64,000 nucleotides of DNA from JANQOH01 sp965242575 (GTDB taxonomy: Bacteria; Pseudomonadota; Alphaproteobacteria; UBA7887): NCBI GenBank assembly GCA_965242575.1, contig OZ251461.1, forward strand, positions 186,001 through 250,000, in the 5' to 3' direction. The translations under genes and the position numbers were made by a program. Positions 1 through 8,861 of the stretch are shown one piece after another; the first letter of the stretch is position 1, and each line of letters opens with the position of its first letter. The notes beneath the pieces are model-generated. The model did no database searches, was not told where the DNA came from, and saw only the letters and a list, made by a program, of their open reading frames with translations.

Positions 1-1956
1 ATAGAGGATGTCCTCCGCCTCCTTGTCGGTGCGCCGCGACACCGCGACGAAGGTGGGGATTCCCAGGTCGTTGGTCGCGTCCAGAACCCACAACTCGCGG
101 TTGTGGGCGCGGTAGTAGTCGCCCGCGCGCGACAGGTAGGAGTCGCCGAAACTGTCGAGATCGACCTCCGGCACGACGACCCGGTTGTACCACCAGCAGG
201 CGAAGGCGTCGCGCTCGACCAGTTCGAAGAAGCCCTGGAGGATGGCCTCCTCCAGCGTGTTGCCCGCCGCGCAGCCGTTTGAGTCCGGCGGGCAGTAGAT
301 GGCGCCGCCCTCGAGCGGCTTGGCGAAATAGAGCATCGACGTCGGCAGCCAGCGGTGGCGTTCGGCGGTGAGCGACCAGACCGGCGACCAGTCCATCTCG
401 ACGTCCGGGTCGAAGCGCTGCGGGACGTAGTTGAAGCGCAGGCGCCGGTTGTTGACCTCCTCCGCCTGTTCGTATTGCCGGTCGCTGTAATGCTGGATCG
501 CGTTGGGATGGATGGCCTCGCCATCGGCGAAGTCGGAGAAGCGCGCGCGGCGGCGGATCTCGCTGCCGTGGAAGACTCCCGAATAGCGCTCGACCGCCTC
601 GCACAGCGCGCTCGCCTCGGCCTGTTCGGGGGTGCCGCCCTTGCCGGAGCTCTTGGTCCGCAGGCTGTTGCGCAGGACGTGCACGCTGTCGTTCTTCAGC
701 GCCAGGTTGCTGCCGGCCCAATAGACGTGGAGCCAGGGGTCGGCCTGGTCGGTGATGCGCATCAGCTGGGTGACGACGCCGCTGATCGGGCTGATCAGGT
801 GGCGGTATTTGCGCACCGTCTCCTCAGGCGGCACCGAGCGCAGGCCGCCGCTGTTGTGGATCGGCTTCGGCGACGGCCCCAGCCGCACCGGCGCCGGCGC
901 GCGGTCGAGGCGGCGCAGGTTCTCATCGCCGCAGGCCTCGCATTGCGGGCGCCGCCCCACCGGGTGGCGGCTGGCCTGGAGGGCCAGCGAATCCAGCGAC
1001 CAGGCGTTTTCGTGGAGCATCGCCTGGCCGCCGAGGACGATCCATTTGGCGATCTCGGCCGCGGCGAGGCCGGCGATGGCGCCGGCGAACGGCGGCGGCG
1101 TGGGAGCGGGGACGATCCCCCCCGCCTCGCCCGTGGCGTTGCGCAGGAAGTTGTCGATCTCGCTGTTGCCGCGCATCCGGTGCTCGAGGCATTTCCAGCA
1201 TGGCGCGCCGTCGTCGCCGGGGCGGAACACCGGGCCGATCAGCGGCCAGATTCCCGCCGTCTTCACCAGCGTCCAGGGTGCGCCCGACTCGATGCGGCGC
1301 CGGTTCGTCTCGGCGTGGCTCTCGGCCAGGTAGTCGTCGGTGGCGAACACGGCGAGCGCCGCCTCCCCGCCGTCCCCGGCCAGCAGCCGGACTCCCATCT
1401 CGCCGAGCGCCGCGGCGAGGCGTCCGTCTCCGTCGCCGTACACCGCGACCGGCGCGGCGGCGAGGCGCTCCTCCGCCAGCCGGGGCGAGACTCCGAGCGC
1501 GCACCAGAAGGCCGCCATGCGGCGGCTCATGGAGAATTCCGCCGAGACGATCCGCCCCTTCGACGCCAGCGAGACGAGGGTGGTCTGGACCTCGACCGGC
1601 GAATGCTTGCCGGCGAGGGCGGCGGCGATCTCGCGGCGCGTGCGCGAGCCGTCGAGCAGCGGCAGGACGTCGAGATAACGCTGCCCGTAGAGCAGGGAGT
1701 TGAAGCCCTCGGACACCAGAAGCGCCGATTCGCCGCCGACGGGCCGCATCTCGAGGTGCGGCGCGAGCAGCGGGCGCTCCACGATGCCGCGGTCGGCCGC
1801 CGTGGTGTGGACCAGCGCGCCGGCTTCGCCGAACGCGCCCGGCCCGGCGGGCTGGGGCTGGGTATCCTGGTTCACCGCTCCATCGCCTTTCCCTCGCGTC
1901 GCTTGCGCCGGGCGGACCGCCGAGGCGCGCTCCGGCGGCGCGCCATCCGCGTTCAT
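1..1956 (-). CDS. Fused E1-like/YcaO azoline cyclodehydratase for a RiPP (TOMM), C-terminus beyond window
   Basis: Read by translating the minus strand from ATG 1956; 652 codons stay open to the window edge, so the C-terminus and stop are missing. Order seen: an N-terminal winged-helix-like segment of about residues 55-150 (probable leader-peptide-binding domain), a degenerate E1/ThiF-like domain to about residue 350 with a zinc tetrathiolate signature (CWKC near 251, CEAC near 338), then a YcaO domain with the ATP-binding motifs SALCEAVERYSG (near 450) and QGFFELVERD (near 573). Known members of this fused family use ATP to cyclise Cys/Ser/Thr of a precursor peptide to thiazoline/oxazoline. 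An alternative GTG start at 1875 has a better ribosome site (GGAG). No precursor peptide or dehydrogenase is visible on the right side; partners must lie to the left. The gene follows a dehydrogenase and an ABC exporter on the same strand. Confidence 0.9.
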   Translation of the reverse strand, partial: MNADGAPPERASAVRPAQATRGKGDGAVNQDTQPQPAGPGAFGEAGALVHTTAADRGIVERPLLAPHLEMRPVGGESALLVSEGFNSLLYGQRYLDVLPLLDGSRTRREIAAALAGKHSPVEVQTTLVSLASKGRIVSAEFSMSRRMAAFWCALGVSPRLAEERLAAAPVAVYGDGDGRLAAALGEMGVRLLAGDGGEAALAVFATDDYLAESHAETNRRRIESGAPWTLVKTAGIWPLIGPVFRPGDDGAPCWKCLEHRMRGNSEIDNFLRNATGEAGGIVPAPTPPPFAGAIAGLAAAEIAKWIVLGGQAMLHENAWSLDSLALQASRHPVGRRPQCEACGDENLRRLDRAPAPVRLGPSPKPIHNSGGLRSVPPEETVRKYRHLISPISGVVTQLMRITDQADPWLHVYWAGSNLALKNDSVHVLRNSLRTKSSGKGGTPEQAEASALCEAVERYSGVFHGSEIRRRARFSDFADGEAIHPNAIQHYSDRQYEQAEEVNNRRLRFNYVPQRFDPDVEMDWSPVWSLTAERHRWLPTSMLYFAKPLEGGAIYCPPDSNGCAAGNTLEEAILQGFFELVERDAFACWWYNRVVVPEVDLDSFGDSYLSRAGDYYRAHNRELWVLDATNDLGIPTFVAVSRRTDKEAEDILY

Positions 1957-2053
1957 GATCGCTCGACAGTGGGAAAAGCCTCTTAGCAAAGCGGCGGGAG
2001 GTTGTCAAGATCCGCGCCGCCGGCGCGCGAACCCGCATCCGGCGGGTCGATCG

Positions 2054-3022
2054 TTACGGCTGCGCGAGTTCCGGGACGATCCAGAGGGGCGGCTCGCCGC
2101 GCGCGACGCGCTGGACGTTGTCGAAGGCGTTGCGCATCCGGGCGCGGTGGCTCTCGACCGTCGGCCCGGCCAAGTGGCCGGTCAGCGTCACGTTGTCGAG
2201 GGCGAACAGCGGGTTGCCGGGCGCCGGCGGCTCGCTGTCGAACACGTCCAGCCCGGCGCCGGCGATCGCGCCGGCGGCGAGCGCATCGCACAGGGCGGCC
2301 TCGTCGACGGCCGGGCCGCGGCTGGTGTTGACGAGGATCGCGGTGGGCTTCATCAGCGCGAGTTCGCGCGCGCCGATCATGCGGCGCGTCGTGTCGTCGA
2401 GCGGGACGTGCAGGCTCACCGCGTCGGACTCGCGCAGGAGTTCGTCGAGCAGGCGGAACCGCGCGCCGATAGCCTCCCCGGCGTCCTCGGGGATTCGCGC
2501 GATGTCGTAATAGACGACGTTCATGCCGAAGGCGTTGGCGAGGCGGGCGGTCCGGCGGCCGATATTGCCCAGGCCGACGATCCCCAGGGTCTTGCCGCGC
2601 AGCTCGGTCAGGCGGGGGATCTCGTTGCCGCGCCAGCGGCCGCCGGCGACGTTGGCGTGCTGGCGGACGAGCCGGCGCGAAACCGCGAGCAGCAGCATCA
2701 TCGCGTGCTCGGCGACGGCGACCGAATTGGAGCCGCCATTGTTGGCGATGGGGACGCCGGCGCGGCGCGCGGCGGCGAGGTCGGCGCGGTCGTAGCCGGC
2801 GCTGAGCAACTGGACCAGCCGCAGCCCCGGCGCCTTCTCGAAGAGCGCGGAATCGACCATTCCGTCGACGAAGCCGACCAGGTAGCCGGCGCCGCCGAGC
2901 GCCCGGTCCAATTCCGGGCCGGCGCCGGAGAAGACCTCCAGCCCGAACCCGGCCGGGACCGTCTCCCGCGCGGCTTCCTCCGCGCCGGGGAAACCGGCGA
3001 CGAAGGCGATCCCCGCGCTCAC
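2054..3022 (-). CDS. D-2-hydroxyacid dehydrogenase (NAD-dependent)
   Basis: 322 residues from GTG 3022, where a GGGGCGGAG ribosome site precedes the start; the open frame continues upstream but without homology. The Rossmann motif GLGNIG and the catalytic Arg (NTSRG), Glu (DVFDSEPP) and His (TGHLAG) are all present, as expected for the family that interconverts 2-oxoacids and D-2-hydroxyacids with NAD(P)H (glycerate, glyoxylate, phosphoglycerate or similar). The length fits the short form without an ACT domain, so serine-pathway SerA is unlikely. The substrate cannot be told. It lies 122 bases after the DUF4340 gene and 97 bases before the YcaO gene on the same strand, so it might be co-transcribed with either. 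Confidence 0.9.
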   Translation of the reverse strand: MSAGIAFVAGFPGAEEAARETVPAGFGLEVFSGAGPELDRALGGAGYLVGFVDGMVDSALFEKAPGLRLVQLLSAGYDRADLAAARRAGVPIANNGGSNSVAVAEHAMMLLLAVSRRLVRQHANVAGGRWRGNEIPRLTELRGKTLGIVGLGNIGRRTARLANAFGMNVVYYDIARIPEDAGEAIGARFRLLDELLRESDAVSLHVPLDDTTRRMIGARELALMKPTAILVNTSRGPAVDEAALCDALAAGAIAGAGLDVFDSEPPAPGNPLFALDNVTLTGHLAGPTVESHRARMRNAFDNVQRVARGEPPLWIVPELAQP

Positions 3023-3144
3023 GGCTCCGCCCCGCGGGATCCGGGGCGGGCGCGATTCCGTGCGTCGGTCATGTCCGCATCGTAGGGCGCGCGGCGCGGT
3101 TGCGGAAGGGGGCCGTCGTCCGCCGCCGTCCGGACGCGGAGGCG

Positions 3145-4344
3145 TCAGTCGAGCTGGATCACCGGCGGCGTATCCATCCCGGGCGGCAAGGCGCCGGGGA
3201 CGAGTTCGGAATCGCCATCCTCCCCATCCTCCCCATCCTCGGAGGGCAGGTCGATGAGGCGGTCGAGGCGCATGCCCAGCTGCTCCGCCTTGAAGTCGGG
3301 GATGCGGAACGCCCAATCGGCGGTGCGCGACACCAGTTCGGCGAAATCGGCCTCGACGTCGAACGGCTCCTCCGCCTCCTCCGGTTCGGCCCCGGCCTCG
3401 CCGGCCTCCGCGTCCGCCGCGTCTTCCGCTTCCGGCTCGGCGAACGCCGCTTCGGCGTCGTAGGCCGCGTCGAAGCGCGCCCAGTTCTCCTCGCCGCGCT
3501 TTTCCAGCGTGACGGTCACGGTCACGCCGTCGAAGGTCTCGAACACGGCGATCGAGTCGCCCGCGCCCGGCGCCGGACCCTCGGCGGCGGCGGCCACGTC
3601 GTCGAAACGGAGGAAGGCGAGGGCCCGGCCCACATTGTCCAGCGTCATGGGAGAACGCAGGCTCGCGCCCTCCGGCAGCGTCGCGAGGTCGAAGGACTCG
3701 TCGGCGGGGAGCGCCTTGACCAGATCCACGACCTCGCCGTCGGCGTGGGAGATCGTCACCCGCCGCACCCGTTCGCCGACCAGCCGCAAGACCATGGTGT
3801 CCACCCAATCCTTCGGCGCGCCGCCGAGTTCGGGCGCGCCGCGCGCGAGCCACGTCGCCTCCTCCCCGGCGCGGCGCAGATAGACCTCATCGGCGCCGCC
3901 GCGGCCGGGATTCCCCACCGTCAGCGCGGCGATCTCGCCGTCGCCGGAGTCGGACAGCTGGACGAGGACGCCGCCGCCCTCCTCCGCGTCCGGATCGGCC
4001 AGGCCGAGCGCGGCGTAGCGTTCGGGGTCGGAGGTCTTCTCCTCGACGACGCGCAGTTCGGCGAGGCCGATGAGCGCCGCCTTGACCTTGTCGTAATCGA
4101 CCGGGAAATCCGCCAGCGCGGGCGCGACCCAGCGCGCGCCGTCGAACCGCAAGGCGAAATCCGCCGCCGGGCCGGTCAGCGAGATTTGCGCCACGTCGTT
4201 GATCCGCGCCATCAGGCCGGGGAGGGCCGGTTCGTCGACGGCGACGCGCTCGGTCGCCGACTGGCGCGACATCACCGCCGCGACCGCGCCGGCGACGACG
4301 ACCGCCGTGACCGCCGCGAGGCCGATGATCTGTTTGCTCGTCAT
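3145..4344 (-). CDS. DUF4340 protein of a gliding-type ABC exporter operon
   Basis: 399 residues starting MTSKQIIGL, with one N-terminal membrane segment (about residues 5-24) and a large extracytoplasmic part rich in acidic residues, including an Asp/Glu/Ala-rich low-complexity stretch around residues 290-330. This architecture is that of DUF4340 proteins, which are commonly encoded next to GldA/GldF/GldG-like ABC systems, as here: it begins 34 bases after the GldG-like gene. The role is probably as a periplasmic accessory of the transporter; the substrate is unknown. A run of short EDGEDGEDG repeats near the C-terminus is encoded by a tandem repeat around 3215-3240. Confidence 0.85.
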   Translation of the reverse strand: MTSKQIIGLAAVTAVVVAGAVAAVMSRQSATERVAVDEPALPGLMARINDVAQISLTGPAADFALRFDGARWVAPALADFPVDYDKVKAALIGLAELRVVEEKTSDPERYAALGLADPDAEEGGGVLVQLSDSGDGEIAALTVGNPGRGGADEVYLRRAGEEATWLARGAPELGGAPKDWVDTMVLRLVGERVRRVTISHADGEVVDLVKALPADESFDLATLPEGASLRSPMTLDNVGRALAFLRFDDVAAAAEGPAPGAGDSIAVFETFDGVTVTVTLEKRGEENWARFDAAYDAEAAFAEPEAEDAADAEAGEAGAEPEEAEEPFDVEADFAELVSRTADWAFRIPDFKAEQLGMRLDRLIDLPSEDGEDGEDGDSELVPGALPPGMDTPPVIQLD

Positions 4345-4378
4345 GGCGTTCTTCCGCGTGGGCCGGACATTCGGGGGA

Positions 4379-6319
4379 TCAGCCGGCCGCCGCCAGCGCG
4401 CGGCGGCGGCGGCGCGCCCGCAACAGCGCGACGACGAGGCCGACGAGCGCGACGAGGATCGGCACCAGCGCCACGTTGAGGAACTGGAGGCTCGCGCCCA
4501 GGCGCTCGATGTCGCGGCGCAGGGCCAGCTGGACCTCGCGCAGCTGCCGGCGGGTCGACACGAGGCGTTCGCGGAAGGCGGCGATGGACGCCTGCTGCTC
4601 CGGAGTCAGCACCGGCTGGCTCCCGTCGCCGCCGACCTGGAGCTCGGCGAGCTGCGCCTCGGTGTCGCGCACCTGCGCCTGGAGCATCTTCTCGGTCTCG
4701 CGGAAGCGCTCCTCGGCCTGGCGCTCGAGGGCGCGGACGACGGTGAACGGACGGTCGGAGGTGCGCCGGCTGCGCAGCCCGATCAGGTCGCTGGAGCCGG
4801 CGTAGACGTCGAGCGCGTTGACCGCGAAGGCGCCGTTGTCGGCCACTGGGACGATCACGTCCTGACCGATGAAGTTGCCGGCCTGCACCCAGAAGCGGTC
4901 CGAGAGGAGGTCCGAATCGGCGACGACGAGGACGTTGATGGGGCCGTCGGAGGCGGCGCGGTGGCCTTCGGGAAGCGCCGGCGCGGCGTCCTCGTCCCCT
5001 TCGTCCGCCGCCGCCGGGTCGCTCGCCGCCGAATTGTCCTCGGGCGGCGGCGGGCCGTCGGGGAACGCCGTTTCCGCCGGGCCGGAGACGCGCGCCGCCA
5101 TGACGTAAGATTCGCCGGTGGCGGCGAAGTCGGCCAGCAGCTGCGCCGGGTCGGGCATGAACTGGACGTGCATGCGCTCGAACAGCATCGCCTCGTTCGA
5201 CGACCGGATCAGCGGCGTGAATTCGGTCGACGCGCCCTCGACGGGGCTGAGCGCGCCGGCGGTGGCGACGTTGATCGCGCCGAGCTGCGCGGTGACGATG
5301 TTCTCGCGGTCGAAATTGTCCGCGCCGAGCGCCAGCCACGCGATGTAGTCGACCGCCACCGGCCGTTCCCGCGTGCCGCCGCGCACCTTGCGCGCCGTCA
5401 GCCGGTCGCCGACGATCATTCCCGGCGCGAGCTCCACCCCCCAGGCCGCGAACAGGCCGGGCAGACGCGAATTGTGCAGCCGCATGGGGTTCTCGGGGTC
5501 GGGGATCCCCGCCGCCGCCTCCGAGAACGGGTCGACGAACACCATCGCCTTGCCGCCGCCCAGCACGAACTGGTCGATGGCGTAGCGGGTCGCGCCCGGA
5601 AGGTCCTTCGGGTGGACGACCATCAGCACGTCGACGTCCTCGGGGACCTCTGCGACCTCGGTCGTCAGGTCGCGGAGCTCGAACAATTGGCGGATCTGCT
5701 CCGCCACCGTCCACGCCGGCTGGGCGCCGCGCTGCGGGTCGAAGCCGCCGTCGACGGGCAAGGTGGAGACCAGGCCGATGACCGGGCGCTTCGGGTTGGC
5801 CAGGCGGTAGAACGCGCGGGTCAGGTCGTATTCGAGGAACGCCTCGCGCGCGTCCTGGAAGAACGGCACGACCTCCAGGTCGTCGGTGGTGTTGGTGGCC
5901 GCCATGCCGAAATAGAGGCGCTCGCCCTGTTCGGTGAGCGGGACTCCGCGCAGCCCCAGCGCCACCGCCTCGTCCTCGGCGGGGGAGAACGGCTCGGGGT
6001 CGATGACCTGCAGCGCCATGGCGCCGCCGCCCCGGGCCGCATAGGTCTCGAGCAGCTCGCGCACCCGCTGCGCGTATTGGCGGAAGCCGGGAAGGTCGGC
6101 GGCGAGCGATTCGCTGAAGAAGAAGCGGACCGTGATCGGCTCCGCCATCGACTCCAGCATCGCCCGCGTGCCGCCGGACAGGGTGTAGAGGCGGCCCTCG
6201 GTGAGGTCGAGCCGCGCGGTGCGGAGCGCCGTCTGGCTCAGCACGTTGAGCGCCAGGAACAGCGCCGCCGCCAGCGCCACCGCGGCCCAGGCGGAGAATT
6301 TGCGCCCCGGAAGAGTCAT
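4379..6319 (-). CDS. GldG-like auxiliary protein of ABC exporter
   Basis: 646 residues. An N-terminal membrane segment (about residues 12-30) is followed by a periplasmic part resembling the GldG/ABC_transp_aux family (motifs LTEGRLYTLSGGT and VRFFFSESL near residues 38-75, and the ThuA-like core with VLMVVHPKDLP), an acidic low-complexity insert around residues 430-450, a coiled coil at about 530-605 and a C-terminal membrane segment at about 615-638 ending in Arg-rich residues. Family members pair with an ABC permease and ATPase. It starts only 4 bases after the permease stop, so it is part of one operon with the two genes upstream and the DUF4340 gene downstream. Confidence 0.9.
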   Translation of the reverse strand: MTLPGRKFSAWAAVALAAALFLALNVLSQTALRTARLDLTEGRLYTLSGGTRAMLESMAEPITVRFFFSESLAADLPGFRQYAQRVRELLETYAARGGGAMALQVIDPEPFSPAEDEAVALGLRGVPLTEQGERLYFGMAATNTTDDLEVVPFFQDAREAFLEYDLTRAFYRLANPKRPVIGLVSTLPVDGGFDPQRGAQPAWTVAEQIRQLFELRDLTTEVAEVPEDVDVLMVVHPKDLPGATRYAIDQFVLGGGKAMVFVDPFSEAAAGIPDPENPMRLHNSRLPGLFAAWGVELAPGMIVGDRLTARKVRGGTRERPVAVDYIAWLALGADNFDRENIVTAQLGAINVATAGALSPVEGASTEFTPLIRSSNEAMLFERMHVQFMPDPAQLLADFAATGESYVMAARVSGPAETAFPDGPPPPEDNSAASDPAAADEGDEDAAPALPEGHRAASDGPINVLVVADSDLLSDRFWVQAGNFIGQDVIVPVADNGAFAVNALDVYAGSSDLIGLRSRRTSDRPFTVVRALERQAEERFRETEKMLQAQVRDTEAQLAELQVGGDGSQPVLTPEQQASIAAFRERLVSTRRQLREVQLALRRDIERLGASLQFLNVALVPILVALVGLVVALLRARRRRRALAAAG

Positions 6320-6323
6320 GGCG

Positions 6324-7058
6324 TCAGGCCCCCTTGATGCGGCCGACCGCCGCCGTGTTGGCGAACAGCCACAGGGCGATCAGCGACGCGAAATAGACGA
6401 CGTGGCGCAGGTCGACGACGCCGCGGGTCATGTCGGTGAAGTTCGCCAGGAAGCTGAACGACGCGATGGTGTCGACCACCGCCCGCGGCGCCCAGCCGGC
6501 GAAGAAATTGACCACCAGCGGCAGGCCGGAGACGGTGAACAGGAAGCACACCGAAACCGCGACGACGAAGGCGATGACCTGGTTGCGGGTCAGCGCCGAC
6601 AGGCAGGCCGAGACGGCCAGCGTCGCGCCGGCGAGCATCAGGCTGCCGAAATAGCCGGCGGCGATGACGCCGTTGTCCGGCTCGCCCAAGTAGTTGACGG
6701 TGATCCACACCGGGAAGGTGAGGGCGAGGCCGATAGCGGCGAACGCCCACACGGCGAGGAACTTGCCGAGCACCGCATGGGCGGCCGAAACCGGCAGGGT
6801 CAGCAGCAGCTCGACGGTGCCGCTGCGCAGCTCCTCCGCCCACAGCCGCATGCCGAGCGCCGGCGCCAGGAACAGGTAGAGCCACGGATGCCAGGTGAAG
6901 AACGGTTGCAGGTCGGCCTGGCCGCGCTCGTAGAAGTCTCCCAGGTAGAACGTGAAGATGCCGTTCAGGAACAGGAAGATCACGATGAAGACATAGGCCA
7001 CGGGCGTGGCGAAATAGCCCGCCAGCTCGCGCCGGAAGACGACCATCGTCTTGTTCAT
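6324..7058 (-). CDS. ABC-2 type permease (GldF-like)
   Basis: 244 residues with about six membrane segments. Features typical of ABC-2 permeases are visible: an N-terminal coupling helix (KTMVVFRRELAGYFATP), the LRSGTVELLLTLPVS segment after the second membrane helix and a long final helix. The size and the neighbours match the GldF type. It starts 1 base after the ATPase stop and ends 4 bases before the GldG-like start, so translation is probably coupled. It should form the transmembrane pore of the exporter in the inner membrane; no substrate can be read from the sequence. Confidence 0.92.
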   Translation of the reverse strand: MNKTMVVFRRELAGYFATPVAYVFIVIFLFLNGIFTFYLGDFYERGQADLQPFFTWHPWLYLFLAPALGMRLWAEELRSGTVELLLTLPVSAAHAVLGKFLAVWAFAAIGLALTFPVWITVNYLGEPDNGVIAAGYFGSLMLAGATLAVSACLSALTRNQVIAFVVAVSVCFLFTVSGLPLVVNFFAGWAPRAVVDTIASFSFLANFTDMTRGVVDLRHVVYFASLIALWLFANTAAVGRIKGA

Positions 7059-7059
7059 G

Positions 7060-8031
7060 TCAGGCGCTCCCCCCGCGTCCCGCCGCCGCGCCGGCGGTGA
7101 CCGACCGGAACACGTCCTCCAGCCGCCCGGCCTCGACGCCGAGCCGGTCCACCCGCCACGACTCGCGTTGCAGATGCGCGCTCACCGCGTCGATCGGCGA
7201 GGCGCCGCCCTTCTTCGGGAACAGCGTGCAGCGCAGCGCGCCGCCGCCGGCGTCCTCCGCCTCCACCTCGGCGACGTTCTCCAGCGCGCCGAACGCGCGT
7301 TTCGCGTCCGCCGCCGCGACGCCGCGGAGGGTGACGGCGACGGCGTTGTAGTAGCGCGACCGGCGCGCCAGTTCGTCGGGCGTCCCGTCGGCGACGACGC
7401 GGCCGCGGGCGATGATCACCGCGCGGTCGCACACCGCGTCGACCTCCTCCAGCAGGTGGGTCGAGATGACGATGGCCTTGTCGCGCGACAACTCGCGGAT
7501 CAGCGCGCGCACATCGTGCTTCTGGTTGGGGTCGAGGCCATCGGTGGGTTCGTCGAGGATCAGCACCTTCGGGTCGTGGACCAGCGCCAGCGCCAGGCCG
7601 ACGCGGCGCTTGAAGCCCTTGGACAGGGTGTCGATCGACTGGCCGAGCACCGGGCGCAGGCCGAGGCGGTCGATGGCCCAGCCGACCCGCTCGCGCGCCC
7701 TGGCGCCGGCGAGGCCGCGCGCCGCGGCGGCGAAATCGAGGAATCCCTCCGGCGTCATGTCGGCGTAGAGCGGCGCGCCTTCGGGCAGGTAGCCGATCTC
7801 CTCCCTCGCGGCGATGTCGTCGCCCGGCGAGTCGTGGCCGCACACCGAGACGCGGCCCGAGTCGGGCCGGACGAAGCCGGTGACGATGCGCATGGTCGTC
7901 GTCTTGCCGGCGCCGTTGGGGCCGAGAAAACCCAGCACCTCGCCCTCGTCCACGCCGAACGAGACGCCGTCGACCGCGGTGAGCGCCCCGAAGCGCTTGC
8001 TGACGGACTCGATCTCGATGGGTGTCGACAC
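7060..8031 (-). CDS. ABC transporter ATPase (GldA-like)
   Basis: 323 residues. Walker A GPNGAGKTT (near residue 38), the signature LSKGFKRRVGLA, Walker B VLILDEPT and the switch His (ISTHLLEE) are present. The LSKG form of the signature is usual for the GldA/Nod-type exporter subgroup rather than a defect. A C-terminal extension after residue about 230 resembles the DUF4162-like tail of these ATPases. It is the first gene of the minus-strand operon and sits behind a good sigma70-type promoter at 8103-8131, diverging from the HAD gene. Confidence 0.93.
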   Translation of the reverse strand: MSTPIEIESVSKRFGALTAVDGVSFGVDEGEVLGFLGPNGAGKTTTMRIVTGFVRPDSGRVSVCGHDSPGDDIAAREEIGYLPEGAPLYADMTPEGFLDFAAAARGLAGARARERVGWAIDRLGLRPVLGQSIDTLSKGFKRRVGLALALVHDPKVLILDEPTDGLDPNQKHDVRALIRELSRDKAIVISTHLLEEVDAVCDRAVIIARGRVVADGTPDELARRSRYYNAVAVTLRGVAAADAKRAFGALENVAEVEAEDAGGGALRCTLFPKKGGASPIDAVSAHLQRESWRVDRLGVEAGRLEDVFRSVTAGAAAGRGGSA

Positions 8032-8102
8032 CCGCGCCCTCCCGTTCTGGCCGCCGCCGGCGGCCGGGTTGCGATCCCGCGTCTGGGGGAAATTCGCGGC
8101 GA

Positions 8103-8131
8103 TAGATAGGCAAGCGTCGAAAACGTTTCAA
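8103..8131 (-). promoter_or_regulatory. Probable sigma70-type promoter of the ABC exporter operon
   Basis: On the minus strand TTGAAA (8131-8126) is followed after exactly 17 bases by TATCTA (8108-8103). The predicted start lies near 8096, leaving a leader of about 65 bases before ATG 8031. It is the only AT-rich patch in this divergent intergenic region. Confidence 0.6.
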
Positions 8132-8170
8132 GGGGGGGCGCGCCGTCCGCGGCGCGCGGTATGGTGGGGC

Positions 8171-8803
8171 ATGTCCGGCCCCCCGCCCGTCCGCGCCGTC
8201 CTGTGGGATTTCGGCGGCGTGATTCTGGCCAGCCCGTTCGCGGCCTTCGCCGCCTACGAGCGCCGCAAGGGCCTGCCCGCCGGCCTGCTGCGCCGAATCA
8301 ACGCCGCCGACCCCGACGACAACGCCTGGGCGCGGCTGGAGCGATCCGAGATCGGGCTGGAGCGTTTCTACGCACTGTTCGAGGCGGAGGCGGAGGCGCT
8401 CGGCTGCCGGGTGGACGCGCGGGAGGTGCTCGCGCTGGTCGACGGCGAGGTCCGGCCGGAGATGGCCGCGGCGCTGCGGGCGGTCTCCGCGCGGTACAAG
8501 ACGGCGTGCCTGACCAATAATTTCCGCGGCGCCGGCCCGCGCCCGCCGGCGGTCGCGGAGGTCATGGGCTTGTTCGACGCGGTGTTCGAGTCGCGCGAGT
8601 TGGGCATTCGCAAGCCGGACCCGCGCTTCTACGCCCTGGCGTGCGAGCGGCTGGGGGTGTCGTTCGCCGAGTCGGTGTTCCTCGACGATCTCGGCGTCAA
8701 CCTGAAGCCGGCGCGGGCGCTCGGCATACGGACGATCAAGGTGGAGGACCCGGACTCGGCGCTGGCCGAACTCGAGGCGCATCTGGGCCATCCGGTGCGG
8801 TGA
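8171..8803 (+). CDS. HAD-superfamily hydrolase (ACAD10/epoxide-hydrolase N-domain-like)
   Basis: 210 residues from ATG 8171. HAD motif I is present in modified form (LWDFGGVI: first Asp kept, second position Gly), motif II is the Thr/Asn of CLTNNF, the Lys of motif III is in GIRKPDPRFY and motif IV is VFLDDLGVN. FGGV with a Gly for the second acid is typical of the ACAD10/11 N-domain and haloacid-dehalogenase-like group, so phosphatase activity is not certain. The frame is open further upstream, but the family start at MSGPPP fits and overlaps nothing. It faces away from the exporter operon. Confidence 0.88.
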   Translation: MSGPPPVRAVLWDFGGVILASPFAAFAAYERRKGLPAGLLRRINAADPDDNAWARLERSEIGLERFYALFEAEAEALGCRVDAREVLALVDGEVRPEMAAALRAVSARYKTACLTNNFRGAGPRPPAVAEVMGLFDAVFESRELGIRKPDPRFYALACERLGVSFAESVFLDDLGVNLKPARALGIRTIKVEDPDSALAELEAHLGHPVR

Positions 8804-8809
8804 CGCGCC

Positions 8810-8838
8810 TTGCCGTCCGCCGCCGCCGCGCCTATCGT
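8810..8838 (+). promoter_or_regulatory. Candidate promoter of the NDUFS4-like gene
   Basis: TTGCCG (8810-8815), 17 bases, TATCGT (8833-8838), 23 bases before the ATG at 8862. The same TTGCnn-N17-TATCGT pattern precedes the adhesin (43328) and a small membrane protein gene (62767). Confidence 0.5.
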
Positions 8839-8861
8839 GGCGCCGGCGCGAGGAGGGGGCG

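Noticed and set aside
355..1986. Plus-strand open frame opposite the YcaO gene
   Set aside because: The minus strand encodes clear YcaO and zinc motifs; the plus frame is compositional only.
7060..8031. LSKGF signature as a defective ABC ATPase
   Set aside because: The Lys form is usual in GldA-like exporters and the Walker motifs and switch His are intact.
8171..8803. Missing second Asp in HAD motif I as a sign of pseudogene
   Set aside because: FGGV is normal for the ACAD10-like HAD subgroup and the rest is intact.
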